This document shows positions 45,054 to 53,027 of a stretch of DNA of 64,000 nt, piece after piece. The notes under the pieces are model-generated. The model saw only the letters and a program-made list of their open reading frames with translations. It searched no databases and was not told the origin of the DNA. Made by a program: the position numbers and the translations under genes. The DNA comes from G963666895 sp963666895. Its GTDB lineage: Bacteria; Desulfobacterota; Desulfovibrionia; Desulfovibrionales; Desulfovibrionaceae. The DNA lies in assembly GCA_963666895.2 (NCBI GenBank), contig CAXXNS010000016.1, positions 310,001 through 374,000 on the forward strand, written 5' to 3'. How positions within the stretch are numbered: position 1 is the stretch's first letter; every line of letters starts with the position of its first letter.

Positions 45054-45886
45054 GAGCGCTTCGTCATCCATACATATTATTCGGCGGGACCATAATTATC
45101 CTGCTGGTCCTGACCGCGATCTTCGCCGATTGGATCAGCGCCTACCAACCCGACGCCATTGATCTGAAAGCCCGCTATCAGGCGCCATCCTGGAACCACT
45201 GGTTCGGCACCGACGAAATGGGACGCGACGTGTTCTGCCGTACGGTCCACGGGACGCGCATATCGCTGGGCATCGGCTTATCAGCCCGAACTATCGGATT
45301 GCTGATCGGCTTGCTGATCGGTTGCATATCAGGTTATTATGGCGGCAAAACGGATTTAATACTGCAACGCCTGGTCGATATGACGCTGGCTTTTCCATTT
45401 CTGCTTATCGTAATATCAATCGCGGTTATCTTCTCGGAGATGGAGCAAGACCTGTTAGGCGTGTTGATCGCCTTAAGCGCGGTAATGTGGGCCAGTCTGG
45501 CGCGTTTAATGCGCTCGCAGGTTATGGTGGTCAAGGAACGCGATTACGTCACTGCGGCGCGGGCTTTCGGCGCCTCGGATTTCAGGATTATCACCCGCCA
45601 TATCATACCCACCAGTTACGTCCCCGCTTTGATCTGGTGGACCATGGGTTTAGCCCAGGCCATTATGGCTGAAGCGGGGCTATCATTCCTGGGATTGGGA
45701 GCGCAGCCGCCAACCCCCAGCTGGGGCGGTATGATAAATTACGGCTCTGCCGCATTACGCATCGCGCCCTGGGTCTCCATTTTCCCCGGAGCAGCCCTGG
45801 CGCTAACCGTTCTGGGCTTCAACCTGCTGGGGGAAGGATTAAGAGACATCCTCGACGTACGCTGGAACCAACGGAATTCAATTTAG
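45050..45886 (+). CDS. ABC transporter permease, DppC-like
   Basis: A 278-residue permease of the same importer. WNHWFGTDEMGRDVFCRTVHG is the hallmark DppC segment, and TAARAFGASDFRIITRHIIP is the EAA loop that docks on an ATPase. The last helix region ends in NLLGEGLRDILDVRW, typical of the family C-terminus. It overlaps dppB-like by ATGA. No ATPase gene (DppD/F) follows within the window: the next gene, 217 bases on, is a sigma-54 activator. Confidence 0.93.
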   Translation: MRALRHPYILFGGTIIILLVLTAIFADWISAYQPDAIDLKARYQAPSWNHWFGTDEMGRDVFCRTVHGTRISLGIGLSARTIGLLIGLLIGCISGYYGGKTDLILQRLVDMTLAFPFLLIVISIAVIFSEMEQDLLGVLIALSAVMWASLARLMRSQVMVVKERDYVTAARAFGASDFRIITRHIIPTSYVPALIWWTMGLAQAIMAEAGLSFLGLGAQPPTPSWGGMINYGSAALRIAPWVSIFPGAALALTVLGFNLLGEGLRDILDVRWNQRNSI

Positions 45887-46103
45887 CGTTATATACACAG
45901 AATACATTTATCCTAGATTTTGAAGTTTCTTTTTAAGAGCAGACAGAATGACTTTGATCTCTTGTATGCTTGCGGATAAATCACATCGTTCTTTCGCCTG
46001 GAACAATATTGAATCTGGTATTACATTGGATAAGGCAATATGCAAAACCTGCATTATTTATATTAACATTCTGTGCTGCCAGGCCGGGGAAAGACGGTTT
46101 GAA

Positions 46104-47435
46104 ATGAGATTCAAAGAAAAAGATATTCATGTGATTTTAGATTCAATCGCCGATGGTTTGTTTACGGTTGATATGGACTTTCGCATTACCTGGTTCAACC
46201 AGGCGGCAGAGCAGATCACAGGAATCAAACGTGAAGACGCAATCAATCGACCCTGCTGTGAAGTATTTAACGCCAACATCTGTAAGAAAGAGTGCTCGCT
46301 GAAAGAGACCATTCGTACAGGTAATCCGATTGTGAAAAAGCATGTAACAATCATTTCTCATGATGGAAAAAAAATCCCCGTTTGCATTAGCGCTGCGATC
46401 CTCGAAAACGATAAAGGAGAGATTATTGGTGGAGTAGAGACCTTCCGGGATCGATCATTAATCGAAGACTTACGAAGAGAATTACAGAAAGAGATTCGAA
46501 TCGGCGATATTATCAGCTGCAATCAGAAAATGAGAGAAATCGCTGATATACTACCGCAAATCGCCAAAAGCGATTCGACATGTCTTATTGATGGAGAAAG
46601 TGGAACCGGAAAAGAACTGGTTGCCCAAGCCATTCATAAACTCAGTTTCCGTAAAGATATGCCTTTTATTTCCCTCAATTGCGGCGCATTGCCTGACACG
46701 TTGCTCGAATCGGAATTATTCGGTTATGAACCGGGCGCCTTTACTGATGCTAAAACCAAAAAAATCGGTCGGTTTGCCATGGCGGAAGGGGGAACGCTTT
46801 TCCTGGATGAAATCGGTGATATGTCTCCCGCACTACAAGTACGCTTATTGCGCGTTTTGCAGGAGAAGCGCTACGAACCTCTAGGCGGAACTGAATCAAT
46901 TCACACTAATGTGAGGGTGGTGGCCGCTACCAACAAAGATTTGTTGTCGCTAGTTAAAGAAAAACGATTCCGCCACGACCTTTATTACCGAATAAATGTA
47001 GTACAGGTCTCTCTGCCATCGTTGCGTGATCGATTGGATGATATTCCTTTATTAGTTACTCATTTCATAATGCGGTTCAACAAACTAAAAGATAAAGATA
47101 TAACCGGCGTTAGTACTTGCGTGATGAAACGCTTTATGAACAACTCCTGGTTGGGGAATATCCGTGAATTGGAAAATGCTATTGAGCAAGCATATATTTT
47201 CTGTGATGAGGGCCAAATTGAACTGCATCATCTTCCCCGTAAATTCTCGGCGGAGGTACAAGCAGATACATTGCAAAGCGCGACCTTGGCTGAAATGGAA
47301 GCGCAACACATATTGAATACACTGAACAGAAATAAATGGAACCGACAAAAAACCTCTTCAGAATTAGGTATTGATCCTTCAACCCTCTGGCGAAAGATCA
47401 AGCAATATAATATAGAAGAATCGAATGATTCCTGA
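46104..47435 (+). CDS. Sigma-54-dependent PAS activator (Fis-type)
   Basis: A 443-residue enhancer-binding protein. The N-terminal PAS domain (about residues 10-125) contains clustered cysteines (RPCCEVFNANICKKECSLKET), suggesting redox or metal sensing. The AAA+ domain has GESGTGKE (Walker A), GYEPGAFTDA (a GAFTGA-loop variant in which D replaces the second G), GGTLFLDEIGD (Walker B) and RFRHDLYYR. The C-terminal Fis-type helix-turn-helix is RQKTSSELGIDPSTLWRKI. I take ATG 46104, since the upstream frame to 45948 reads like non-coding sequence. Immediately downstream lie two dyads and a sigma-54 promoter, so the next operon is its likely target. Confidence 0.92.
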   Translation: MRFKEKDIHVILDSIADGLFTVDMDFRITWFNQAAEQITGIKREDAINRPCCEVFNANICKKECSLKETIRTGNPIVKKHVTIISHDGKKIPVCISAAILENDKGEIIGGVETFRDRSLIEDLRRELQKEIRIGDIISCNQKMREIADILPQIAKSDSTCLIDGESGTGKELVAQAIHKLSFRKDMPFISLNCGALPDTLLESELFGYEPGAFTDAKTKKIGRFAMAEGGTLFLDEIGDMSPALQVRLLRVLQEKRYEPLGGTESIHTNVRVVAATNKDLLSLVKEKRFRHDLYYRINVVQVSLPSLRDRLDDIPLLVTHFIMRFNKLKDKDITGVSTCVMKRFMNNSWLGNIRELENAIEQAYIFCDEGQIELHHLPRKFSAEVQADTLQSATLAEMEAQHILNTLNRNKWNRQKTSSELGIDPSTLWRKIKQYNIEESNDS

Positions 47436-47456
47436 GTTTTCTCCATAGAATAATCA

Positions 47457-47498
47457 TGCATTTCGCAATACCTCCTGGCCATAACTTGCAAAACGCAA
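47457..47498 (+). promoter_or_regulatory. Two dyads, probable enhancer sites for the sigma-54 activator
   Basis: TGC-ATTTC-GCA (47457-47467) and TTGC-AAAAC-GCAA (47486-47498) share a dyad of the form TGC-N5-GCA. Their centres are about 30 bases, or three helical turns, apart, which places them on one face of the helix. They lie about 105-140 bases upstream of the -24 box, the normal range for enhancer binding. Confidence 0.5.
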
Positions 47499-47598
47499 TA
47501 TCACGCTTTTTTCGAAATTCAAATTATCACAATAATTCTTGCCTATAACCTCCTTATCTCTTTGTATTTAAATTTTATTCATCCAGTAGAACGAAAGA

Positions 47599-47614
47599 TG
47601 GCACACGCAATGCT
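47599..47614 (+). promoter_or_regulatory. Sigma-54 (-24/-12) promoter of the membrane redox operon
   Basis: TGGCACACGCAATGCT matches the consensus TGGCAC-N5-TTGCW with the invariant GG and GC in correct register. Only the first T of the -12 box differs. It points rightward into the HTH, DsrK-like and following genes. Transcription should start near 47626, about 110 bases before the first start codon. Confidence 0.75.
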
Positions 47615-47621
47615 ATCTAAA

Positions 47622-47653
47622 AACACCGAATTCACCGAATTCCCGAATTCGGT
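47622..47653. repeat. Short CCGAATTC repeat/dyad near the predicted transcription start
   Basis: The sequence contains CCGAATTC, CCGAATTC and then CCCGAATTCGG in a row, and ACCGAATTC-CC-GAATTCGGT forms a 9-bp inverted repeat. It falls at or just after the sigma-54 transcription start, so it could be an operator or a 5' leader hairpin. No U-tract follows, so it is not a terminator. Confidence 0.5.
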
Positions 47654-47734
47654 AGAAACAAGAATAACGCCAAAAACTAAAGTAAAGCGCGGAAATCGAG
47701 AAAACAAATAATCGCCACAAAAAGGTATATATAA

Positions 47735-48199
47735 GTGGATAAAGATTTATACGCTCTCACAACAGGACAAGCCGCACGGTATTGTTTTGTAACCTCTGAT
47801 ACCATCCTGAATTGGATAAATGCGGAATGTCTTCCGGCGCAACGAACCGTCGGTGGACAGTACCGTATTCTAGTAGATGACTTACGCCATTTTTTGAACC
47901 GCCATGGAATGAGTACCGATTTATTGGATCAAGAATTAGAAACCCGTTGCTATTGTTGGGAGTTTCATTTATGCAGGGGGAAACCCATACCGGATTCAAG
48001 TTGTGAATCATGCCTGGCTTTTAAGGCTATGGCTTTTAATTGTTTTTTCATTCGTGCTCTTTTTCCTGACTTACAATGGCATTTTTCATCATGCGACAAG
48101 TGTGAATATTACAAAAAATGGAACAACATGAAAATGAAAGAAGAGGAAGTCTTTACTAGTAAGAAAATAAAACCAGACGAAACAATTTCATCAAAGTAA
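47735..48199 (+). CDS. Excisionase/MerR-type HTH protein with a Cys-rich C-terminal domain
   Basis: A 154-residue predicted DNA-binding protein. The N-terminal half has the excisionase-like winged helix pattern (LTTGQAARYCFVTSDTILNWI, then GGQYRILVDDL; 47756-47878). The C-terminal half has paired cysteines RCYCWEFH, SSCESCLAF and SSCDKCEYY that could bind a metal or Fe-S cluster. The start is GTG 47735, and the gene is first behind the sigma-54 promoter. It precedes the DsrK-like subunit by 40 bases. It probably senses redox state or cofactor supply; that is an inference from cysteines and context. Confidence 0.72.
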   Translation: MDKDLYALTTGQAARYCFVTSDTILNWINAECLPAQRTVGGQYRILVDDLRHFLNRHGMSTDLLDQELETRCYCWEFHLCRGKPIPDSSCESCLAFKAMAFNCFFIRALFPDLQWHFSSCDKCEYYKKWNNMKMKEEEVFTSKKIKPDETISSK

Positions 48200-48239
48200 C
48201 CTGACATTTCAATCTGCTTTGATGACTGGAGATAGAACT

Positions 48240-49616
48240 ATGAATGATAAAGTGGAATATTGGCCGCGATTAATGAAACCAGTGGAAGATGACACGTTGG
48301 ACGAATTTATTCGCGCAATGGGCAAGATTCTCAGTGAAAGCAATTATGGATTGCCTTTATCGGTATACGCACAAACCTGTACGGGATGTTTACGTTGTTC
48401 GCAAGAGTGCCAGGTGTTTCAACAAACAGGCGATTTCCGTGATACGCCTCACTTTCGCACTGAAGAGATTATTCGATTGTATAGCGAGTTCTTTTTGCCT
48501 GAGAAAAACGGTCAATCAATATTAAAACGTCCCGCCACTCAGGAAGAACGCGAGCGCTTCAATCTGAAGGATCTGATTGAAAGTTTGTATCGATGCACCT
48601 TGTGCCGGCGTTGTACTGAAGCATGTCCGATGGGAATCGATCATCGCTTGGTCGCACGTTTTGGCCGACAGATTCTCAGCGAAATGGGATTGGTTCCTAA
48701 AAATATGGGCAGCAGCACCGTCGAGCAGATTTTTGGATTGGGTAATACAAGTTCTTTCCCAAAAGCGGCGATCGTTGATACCCTCGATTTTCTTGAAGAA
48801 GATATTTACGACACCTACGGAGTGGAATGCACAATACCCCGCGATAAACAAAATGCCGATTATTTGATGATATCTCCCATTAGTGATTATATGATGGAAG
48901 CCGAGACCCTGATGGGAATTTCCATGGTGCTGGATCAGATGGGCTTGGATTGGACTGTTAGCACAAAATATTGCGACGCTATCAATTACGGTCTGTTTTA
49001 TGATGACCGGGTTCTGATGACGGTTCTCGATAAAATTATTCAAGAAGCCCGCAGTTTGAAAGTCAAGACAGTTATTATCGGCGAATGCGGTCATGCCACA
49101 CGGGCTGCGCTGGGCTATTGGAAATCGCATCTCAATAGCGCAGGCATAGAGGTGAAAAGCATTCTGCAAGTTACGTCAGAAGCATTGCATAAAGGGTTGG
49201 TGAAACCAAATAGGAATAAGAACACCCAAAAAATCGTCCTTCACGATCCATGCAATATCGTGCGTGCATGTGGAATTTACAAGCCGCAGAGAGAAATTTT
49301 AGAGGCATGTTCCTCCGACTATGTCGAGATGACCCCCAATGGCCGTTATAACTATTGTTGCGGAGGCGGTGGAGGAATCGTAATCGCAGAAGATTTGGAA
49401 GAATTCCGCTTACAGGTTCCGGGCAAAGTCAAAGCAGATCAAATCAAAGCATCCGGCGCAGAAATTGTTTGCGCGCCGTGTGCGAATTGCAAAAAAATGC
49501 TGCGCGAAGTTGTGGATTATTATAAATTGCCGGTTAGCGTTGTCGGGATTCACGATTTAATGGCGAATGCTCTGGCTTCTGAAATTCCTCCACAAAAAAA
49601 GCCCAACGTTGCATAA
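48240..49616 (+). CDS. HdrD/DsrK/HmcF-like iron-sulfur subunit of a membrane redox complex
   Basis: A 458-residue cytoplasmic catalytic subunit. Two [4Fe-4S] motifs come first (CTGCLRCSQEC and CTLCRRCTEACP). A CCG-type site follows: DPCNIVRACGIYKPQ, YNYCCGGGGGI and CAPCANCKK. This is the non-cubane cluster type that reduces disulfides in HdrB/HdrD and, in sulfate reducers, acts on DsrC in DsrK. The start ATG 48240 has TGGAG 8 bases upstream. It is the second gene of the sigma-54 operon, followed by a NarI/DsrM-like cytochrome b. The partner thiol is unknown; no dsrC is in the window. Confidence 0.9.
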   Translation: MNDKVEYWPRLMKPVEDDTLDEFIRAMGKILSESNYGLPLSVYAQTCTGCLRCSQECQVFQQTGDFRDTPHFRTEEIIRLYSEFFLPEKNGQSILKRPATQEERERFNLKDLIESLYRCTLCRRCTEACPMGIDHRLVARFGRQILSEMGLVPKNMGSSTVEQIFGLGNTSSFPKAAIVDTLDFLEEDIYDTYGVECTIPRDKQNADYLMISPISDYMMEAETLMGISMVLDQMGLDWTVSTKYCDAINYGLFYDDRVLMTVLDKIIQEARSLKVKTVIIGECGHATRAALGYWKSHLNSAGIEVKSILQVTSEALHKGLVKPNRNKNTQKIVLHDPCNIVRACGIYKPQREILEACSSDYVEMTPNGRYNYCCGGGGGIVIAEDLEEFRLQVPGKVKADQIKASGAEIVCAPCANCKKMLREVVDYYKLPVSVVGIHDLMANALASEIPPQKKPNVA

Positions 49617-49635
49617 TCGAAAGGAGAGTTTTTCA

Positions 49636-50334
49636 ATGGAACAAGCATTAGATTTCGCCCAAGGCCCCTTATTCCGGTTGGCGTTTGTTATATTGATTGC
49701 CGGGCTAATGCGCCGCTTTGTATTGATTGCCTGGCCTATGTTTGTCGCATGGTTTCGAGCAAGAGACCGCTCTTTACATTGGGCGTCCATATTTCGTGAT
49801 ATCGGGGTATGGTTGGTTCCTATCGGACATGTCTGGCGGTCCAGGGATATTTTCACTATTGTATCATACGCCTTTCACATAGGACTTATATTGGTTCCGG
49901 TTTTTTTGATGGAACATGTAAGTCTATGGACGGCGTCAAGCGGCCTTGCGCTTCCGGTATTACCCAAATTGCTTGCAGATACTTTTACCATAGTTACAAT
50001 TTTGGGAGTATCTATTCTTCTTGTAGTACGTATAGTCTCCCGCTTGGTTAGAACCTTCACCCGAACAGAAGACTACGTTGCGCTTCTATTGATCCTGGTT
50101 CCATTTCTTTCCGGTTTACTGGCTGGCAGATCCTGGAATCCACTTTCATACAACGCCATGCTGCTGATTCATATACTCAGCGCAGAAGCATTAATGATTA
50201 CGATTCCATTTTCAAAATTATCCCATTGCATTTTCTTCCCGTTCAGCCGTTTATGCGCTGAATTAGGTTCTAAACTTGTAACAGATTCTGAATATCTCTA
50301 CAAGTCTCCACTGTCTGAAGGAGGCGGATCATGA
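49636..50334 (+). CDS. DsrM/NarI-like membrane cytochrome b subunit
   Basis: A 232-residue protein with about five membrane helices, of the NarI/DsrM/TmcC/HmcE group. Histidines that could bind two hemes are present in helices: GHVWR, FHIGLILVPVFLMEH and LLIHILS. GGAGAG precedes the ATG at 49636; an upstream in-frame ATG at 49567 lies within the preceding gene and is rejected. It probably exchanges electrons between menaquinone and the DsrK-like subunit. It overlaps the next gene by ATGA. Confidence 0.82.
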   Translation: MEQALDFAQGPLFRLAFVILIAGLMRRFVLIAWPMFVAWFRARDRSLHWASIFRDIGVWLVPIGHVWRSRDIFTIVSYAFHIGLILVPVFLMEHVSLWTASSGLALPVLPKLLADTFTIVTILGVSILLVVRIVSRLVRTFTRTEDYVALLLILVPFLSGLLAGRSWNPLSYNAMLLIHILSAEALMITIPFSKLSHCIFFPFSRLCAELGSKLVTDSEYLYKSPLSEGGGS

Positions 50335-51197
50335 AAGCAATATTAACCGATATAACCAAATGCATCGGATGCAACAAATGCAAAGATGCTTGTTATAACC
50401 TTAATAATAAAGGAAAAGTAGCTCATCCCTGTAAAGACGCTAAAGATGATTTGTCTGAGATGAACTGGGCGGATATCATTCTTTACGACCAGGGACGACT
50501 CTATGTTGATGGCCGCGACTATCCAGATTGTCCAACCAAAATAACTGATAAAAATGTTAAAGATAACCCCAATGCCGGATATGTGAGGAAACATTGTTTG
50601 CATTGCCTGGAACCTACATGCGTCGCGGTCTGTCCGGTCGGGGCTTTTCATAAAGATGCTGAAACCGGAGCTGTGGTATATGATTCGAAGAAGTGTATCG
50701 GATGCCGTTATTGTATGTACGCCTGCCCCTTCAGCATCCCCCGCTATGAATGGGGTACGCCTTTTCCTGTAGTGCAAAAATGCATCTTATGTTTCGATAA
50801 AATAAAAGAAGGACAAGAACCTGCATGTACGGCAGCCTGTCCGGAAAAAGCTACTATCTTCGGAGATCGTGATGAACTGATCGCCGAAGCGCACCGGCGG
50901 ATTAAAGATAATCCTGAACAGTATCTCAATCATGTTTATGGTGAAACCGAGGCGGGCGGCACATCCGTCTTGTATATTACCAAGCCAGGCGTACCTCTGG
51001 ATTTGATCGGTTTCAACGAGAATTTAGGAACTCAATCCCTACCAACCCAAACTCATAAATGGCTGGTTAAAGTTCCCCCAATCGGAGTAGGAGCGGCAAT
51101 TTCTTTCTCTGGATTATTCTGGATTATCAATCGAAGAAACGAATTGGCTAATGGTGAAGAAAATGTAGAAGGGGGTGACGCCAATGAGAAAAAATAA
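50331..51197 (+). CDS. DsrO/HmcB/HybA-like ferredoxin subunit with a C-terminal membrane anchor
   Basis: A 288-residue protein with four [4Fe-4S] sites: CIGCNKCKDAC, CLHCLEPTCVAVCP, CIGCRYCMYACP and CILC...CTAACP. A hydrophobic C-terminal helix (IGVGAAISFSGLFWII) would anchor it in the membrane. DsrO, HmcB and HybA normally have an N-terminal Tat signal, but this protein begins directly with MKAILTDITKCIGC. Either the signal is lost or the protein faces the cytoplasm. It is translationally coupled to its neighbours on both sides (4-base overlap upstream, 14-base overlap downstream). Confidence 0.87.
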   Translation: MKAILTDITKCIGCNKCKDACYNLNNKGKVAHPCKDAKDDLSEMNWADIILYDQGRLYVDGRDYPDCPTKITDKNVKDNPNAGYVRKHCLHCLEPTCVAVCPVGAFHKDAETGAVVYDSKKCIGCRYCMYACPFSIPRYEWGTPFPVVQKCILCFDKIKEGQEPACTAACPEKATIFGDRDELIAEAHRRIKDNPEQYLNHVYGETEAGGTSVLYITKPGVPLDLIGFNENLGTQSLPTQTHKWLVKVPPIGVGAAISFSGLFWIINRRNELANGEENVEGGDANEKK

Positions 51198-52854
51198 ACT
51201 TCCACACTTACATGAAGTGTTGTGGCTGCTTATTGCTATGGGCGTAACCGTAGCTGTATTCCGCTTCTGGCGGGGATTGGGCGCCGTCACCCGGCTGGAT
51301 GACGTAACTCCCTGGGGATTGGGCATCGTCTTCGACGTGGCCTGCGGCATCGCTTTAGCGGCGGGTGGTTTCACCATCGCCGGAGTTGTGTATATTTTCC
51401 AAATTAAACGCTATAAACCAATCGCCCGCTTGGCGGTTCTGAGCGCGTGTCTGGGGTATGGGCTATATTGCGTCGGCCTTGCATTTGATATGGGACGCCC
51501 AGAACGTTTCTGGCATATCCTTATTTACCCACAAATTCACTCAGTGCTCTTCGAGGTAGCCTGGTGCGTTATTTTATATATGACCGTCTTGTTTTTAGAA
51601 TTTACGCCAGTGGTTTGCGAGGGAGTAGGCTGGCGGCGCATTGAACGTTTTTTTAAGTTTATAACTATTCCTGTTGTTATTGCGGGAGTTGCTTTATCCA
51701 CCTTGCACCAATCATCACTGGGCGCTCTGTTTTTGATTATGAAAGGCAAACTGGACGCTCTTTGGTATACTCAGATGCTGCCGTTTTTCTTTCTGCTTTC
51801 GGCAATCTCGGCAGGGATTATGGTTGTGACCTTGCTGGGGATTTCAACCGCACGGTATTGGAAACGTAAATTCGGTCCCGATGAATTTGCGCCATTGGCT
51901 CTGGCCGTCTCGTTTGTTTTATATGGCTATACCATTCTAAAAATTCTTGATCTATATTCACGCGGACAATTAACAAGGTTGTTTGATGGATCTGGATACA
52001 GCCTACTATTTCTTGTCGAACTGTTCGGCTTGGGATTAATCCCCGCCATCCTGTTTTCTTTCCGTCCTGTTCGTCGCAATACAAAAGCTGTAGTAATTCT
52101 TGGATTCGCCATTATTTTTGGAATCGTCCTGAACCGCATGAATGTAGGATTAGTTGGAACATTCGCCGCCACCGGATCAACTTACTTTCCCACATGGATG
52201 GAAATTTCCTATTCCGTTATGTTAGTGGCTATGTCATGTTTATTATTCAGTTACATTGTCAAATATTTTCCTGTTTTTATTGATAATGAAGATTCACACA
52301 AATACCGTAAAATGATTCCTGAAGAGGAACAGCGCTTGTCGTTAACCTTACCGGGGCAGGTCGGATATCAACGGTTATACAGGATTTCTCTTATCATGGT
52401 TATAGGCGCCGGATTAACCGCTGCGGCTTTGCCTAGCGTCGCGGTTCATGGACGAAGAGTTCTTTCTTCACCTGTTTCACCCTCAGTTGATCGCGAATAT
52501 TTAACGGCGGATGGTTCTTATATATATCATGAAGCGCCTGACGTGTTTACCCTCAATGGCGACCGCATGGGAAAAGACGTCTCTGATTTTCCTCATAAAA
52601 AACTGGTTGATATGTTGGGTGGAGATGATTCCTGCGCCAAATGCCATTGCGGCGCCGATCAGAAAATCACGATTACAACCAATGAAGATTATAAACCATG
52701 CGCTTTTTGCCATACCGACATGTATCGATCCAATCAGGATTCCGGAGCAATCGCCTTAAAAGAAGCCTATCACATTCGGTGTATAAAGTGCCATGACAAA
52801 GAAGGCCCTCAACGCAATATCCCAGACATGAGTGAATGTACATATTGCCATTAG
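51184..52854 (+). CDS. NrfD/DsrP-like quinone membrane subunit fused to a tetraheme cytochrome c
   Basis: A 556-residue fusion protein. Residues about 1-400 form a polytopic NrfD/HybB/DsrP-type subunit of about nine or ten helices (start LPHLHEVLWLLIAMGVTVAV), expected to exchange electrons and possibly protons with menaquinone. A last helix near VIGAGLTAAALPSVAV leads to a domain with four CxxCH heme sites: CAKCH (52633), CAFCH (52699), CIKCH (52780) and CTYCH (52837). The fourth is the very C-terminus, directly before TAG. Such subunits are usually separate (DsrP plus DsrJ). The start is ATG 51184 after GGGGG. Confidence 0.9.
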   Translation: MRKNKLPHLHEVLWLLIAMGVTVAVFRFWRGLGAVTRLDDVTPWGLGIVFDVACGIALAAGGFTIAGVVYIFQIKRYKPIARLAVLSACLGYGLYCVGLAFDMGRPERFWHILIYPQIHSVLFEVAWCVILYMTVLFLEFTPVVCEGVGWRRIERFFKFITIPVVIAGVALSTLHQSSLGALFLIMKGKLDALWYTQMLPFFFLLSAISAGIMVVTLLGISTARYWKRKFGPDEFAPLALAVSFVLYGYTILKILDLYSRGQLTRLFDGSGYSLLFLVELFGLGLIPAILFSFRPVRRNTKAVVILGFAIIFGIVLNRMNVGLVGTFAATGSTYFPTWMEISYSVMLVAMSCLLFSYIVKYFPVFIDNEDSHKYRKMIPEEEQRLSLTLPGQVGYQRLYRISLIMVIGAGLTAAALPSVAVHGRRVLSSPVSPSVDREYLTADGSYIYHEAPDVFTLNGDRMGKDVSDFPHKKLVDMLGGDDSCAKCHCGADQKITITTNEDYKPCAFCHTDMYRSNQDSGAIALKEAYHIRCIKCHDKEGPQRNIPDMSECTYCH

Positions 52855-52857
52855 TTA

Positions 52858-53027
52858 CTATAAAAATACCGCCGAAAGCCAATGTCCCCTCTCCCACCGG
52901 GAGAGGGCTAGGGTGAGGGGGATTCAACAAAAACACTATGGACGCCAAGGGCAAGAGCGCATTGCGCTCAGCCCTTGATCAAGCCACCGACGAAGAAGTT
53001 ACCACTTTACCAGGAAGGAGCACAACT
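52858..53027 (+). other. Leader between cytochrome and kinase genes, with repeat and hairpin
   Basis: This 170-base gap contains the REP-like palindrome (52885-52921) and a second hairpin at 52946-52977, in which CAAGGGC pairs with GCCCTTG around AGCGC/GCGCT. No U-tract follows either one. They may slow read-through from the redox operon into the kinase/receiver pair, or stabilise the upstream mRNA end. The kinase ribosome binding site AAGGAG lies at 53013-53018. Confidence 0.5.
52885..52921. repeat. REP-like palindrome (CCCTCTCCC / GGGAGAGGG)
   Basis: A 9-bp perfect stem with a 3-base loop is followed by CTAGGGTGAGGGGG. It is the same class as the element at 9241-9327, and this exact style is widespread in bacterial intergenic regions. 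It occurs between genes and not within them. Confidence 0.75.

Noticed and set aside
45948..46103. Longer start for the sigma-54 activator
   Set aside because: The extra 52 residues show no homology and no upstream ribosome binding site; the PAS domain begins right after ATG 46104.
47622..47653. CCGAATTC dyad as the terminator of the activator gene
   Set aside because: There is no T-rich run on either side, and it lies downstream of the predicted sigma-54 start.
52938..53027. N-terminal extension of the sensor kinase from an upstream ATG
   Set aside because: It runs through a hairpin, lacks a ribosome binding site, and AAGGAG directly precedes the ATG at 53028.
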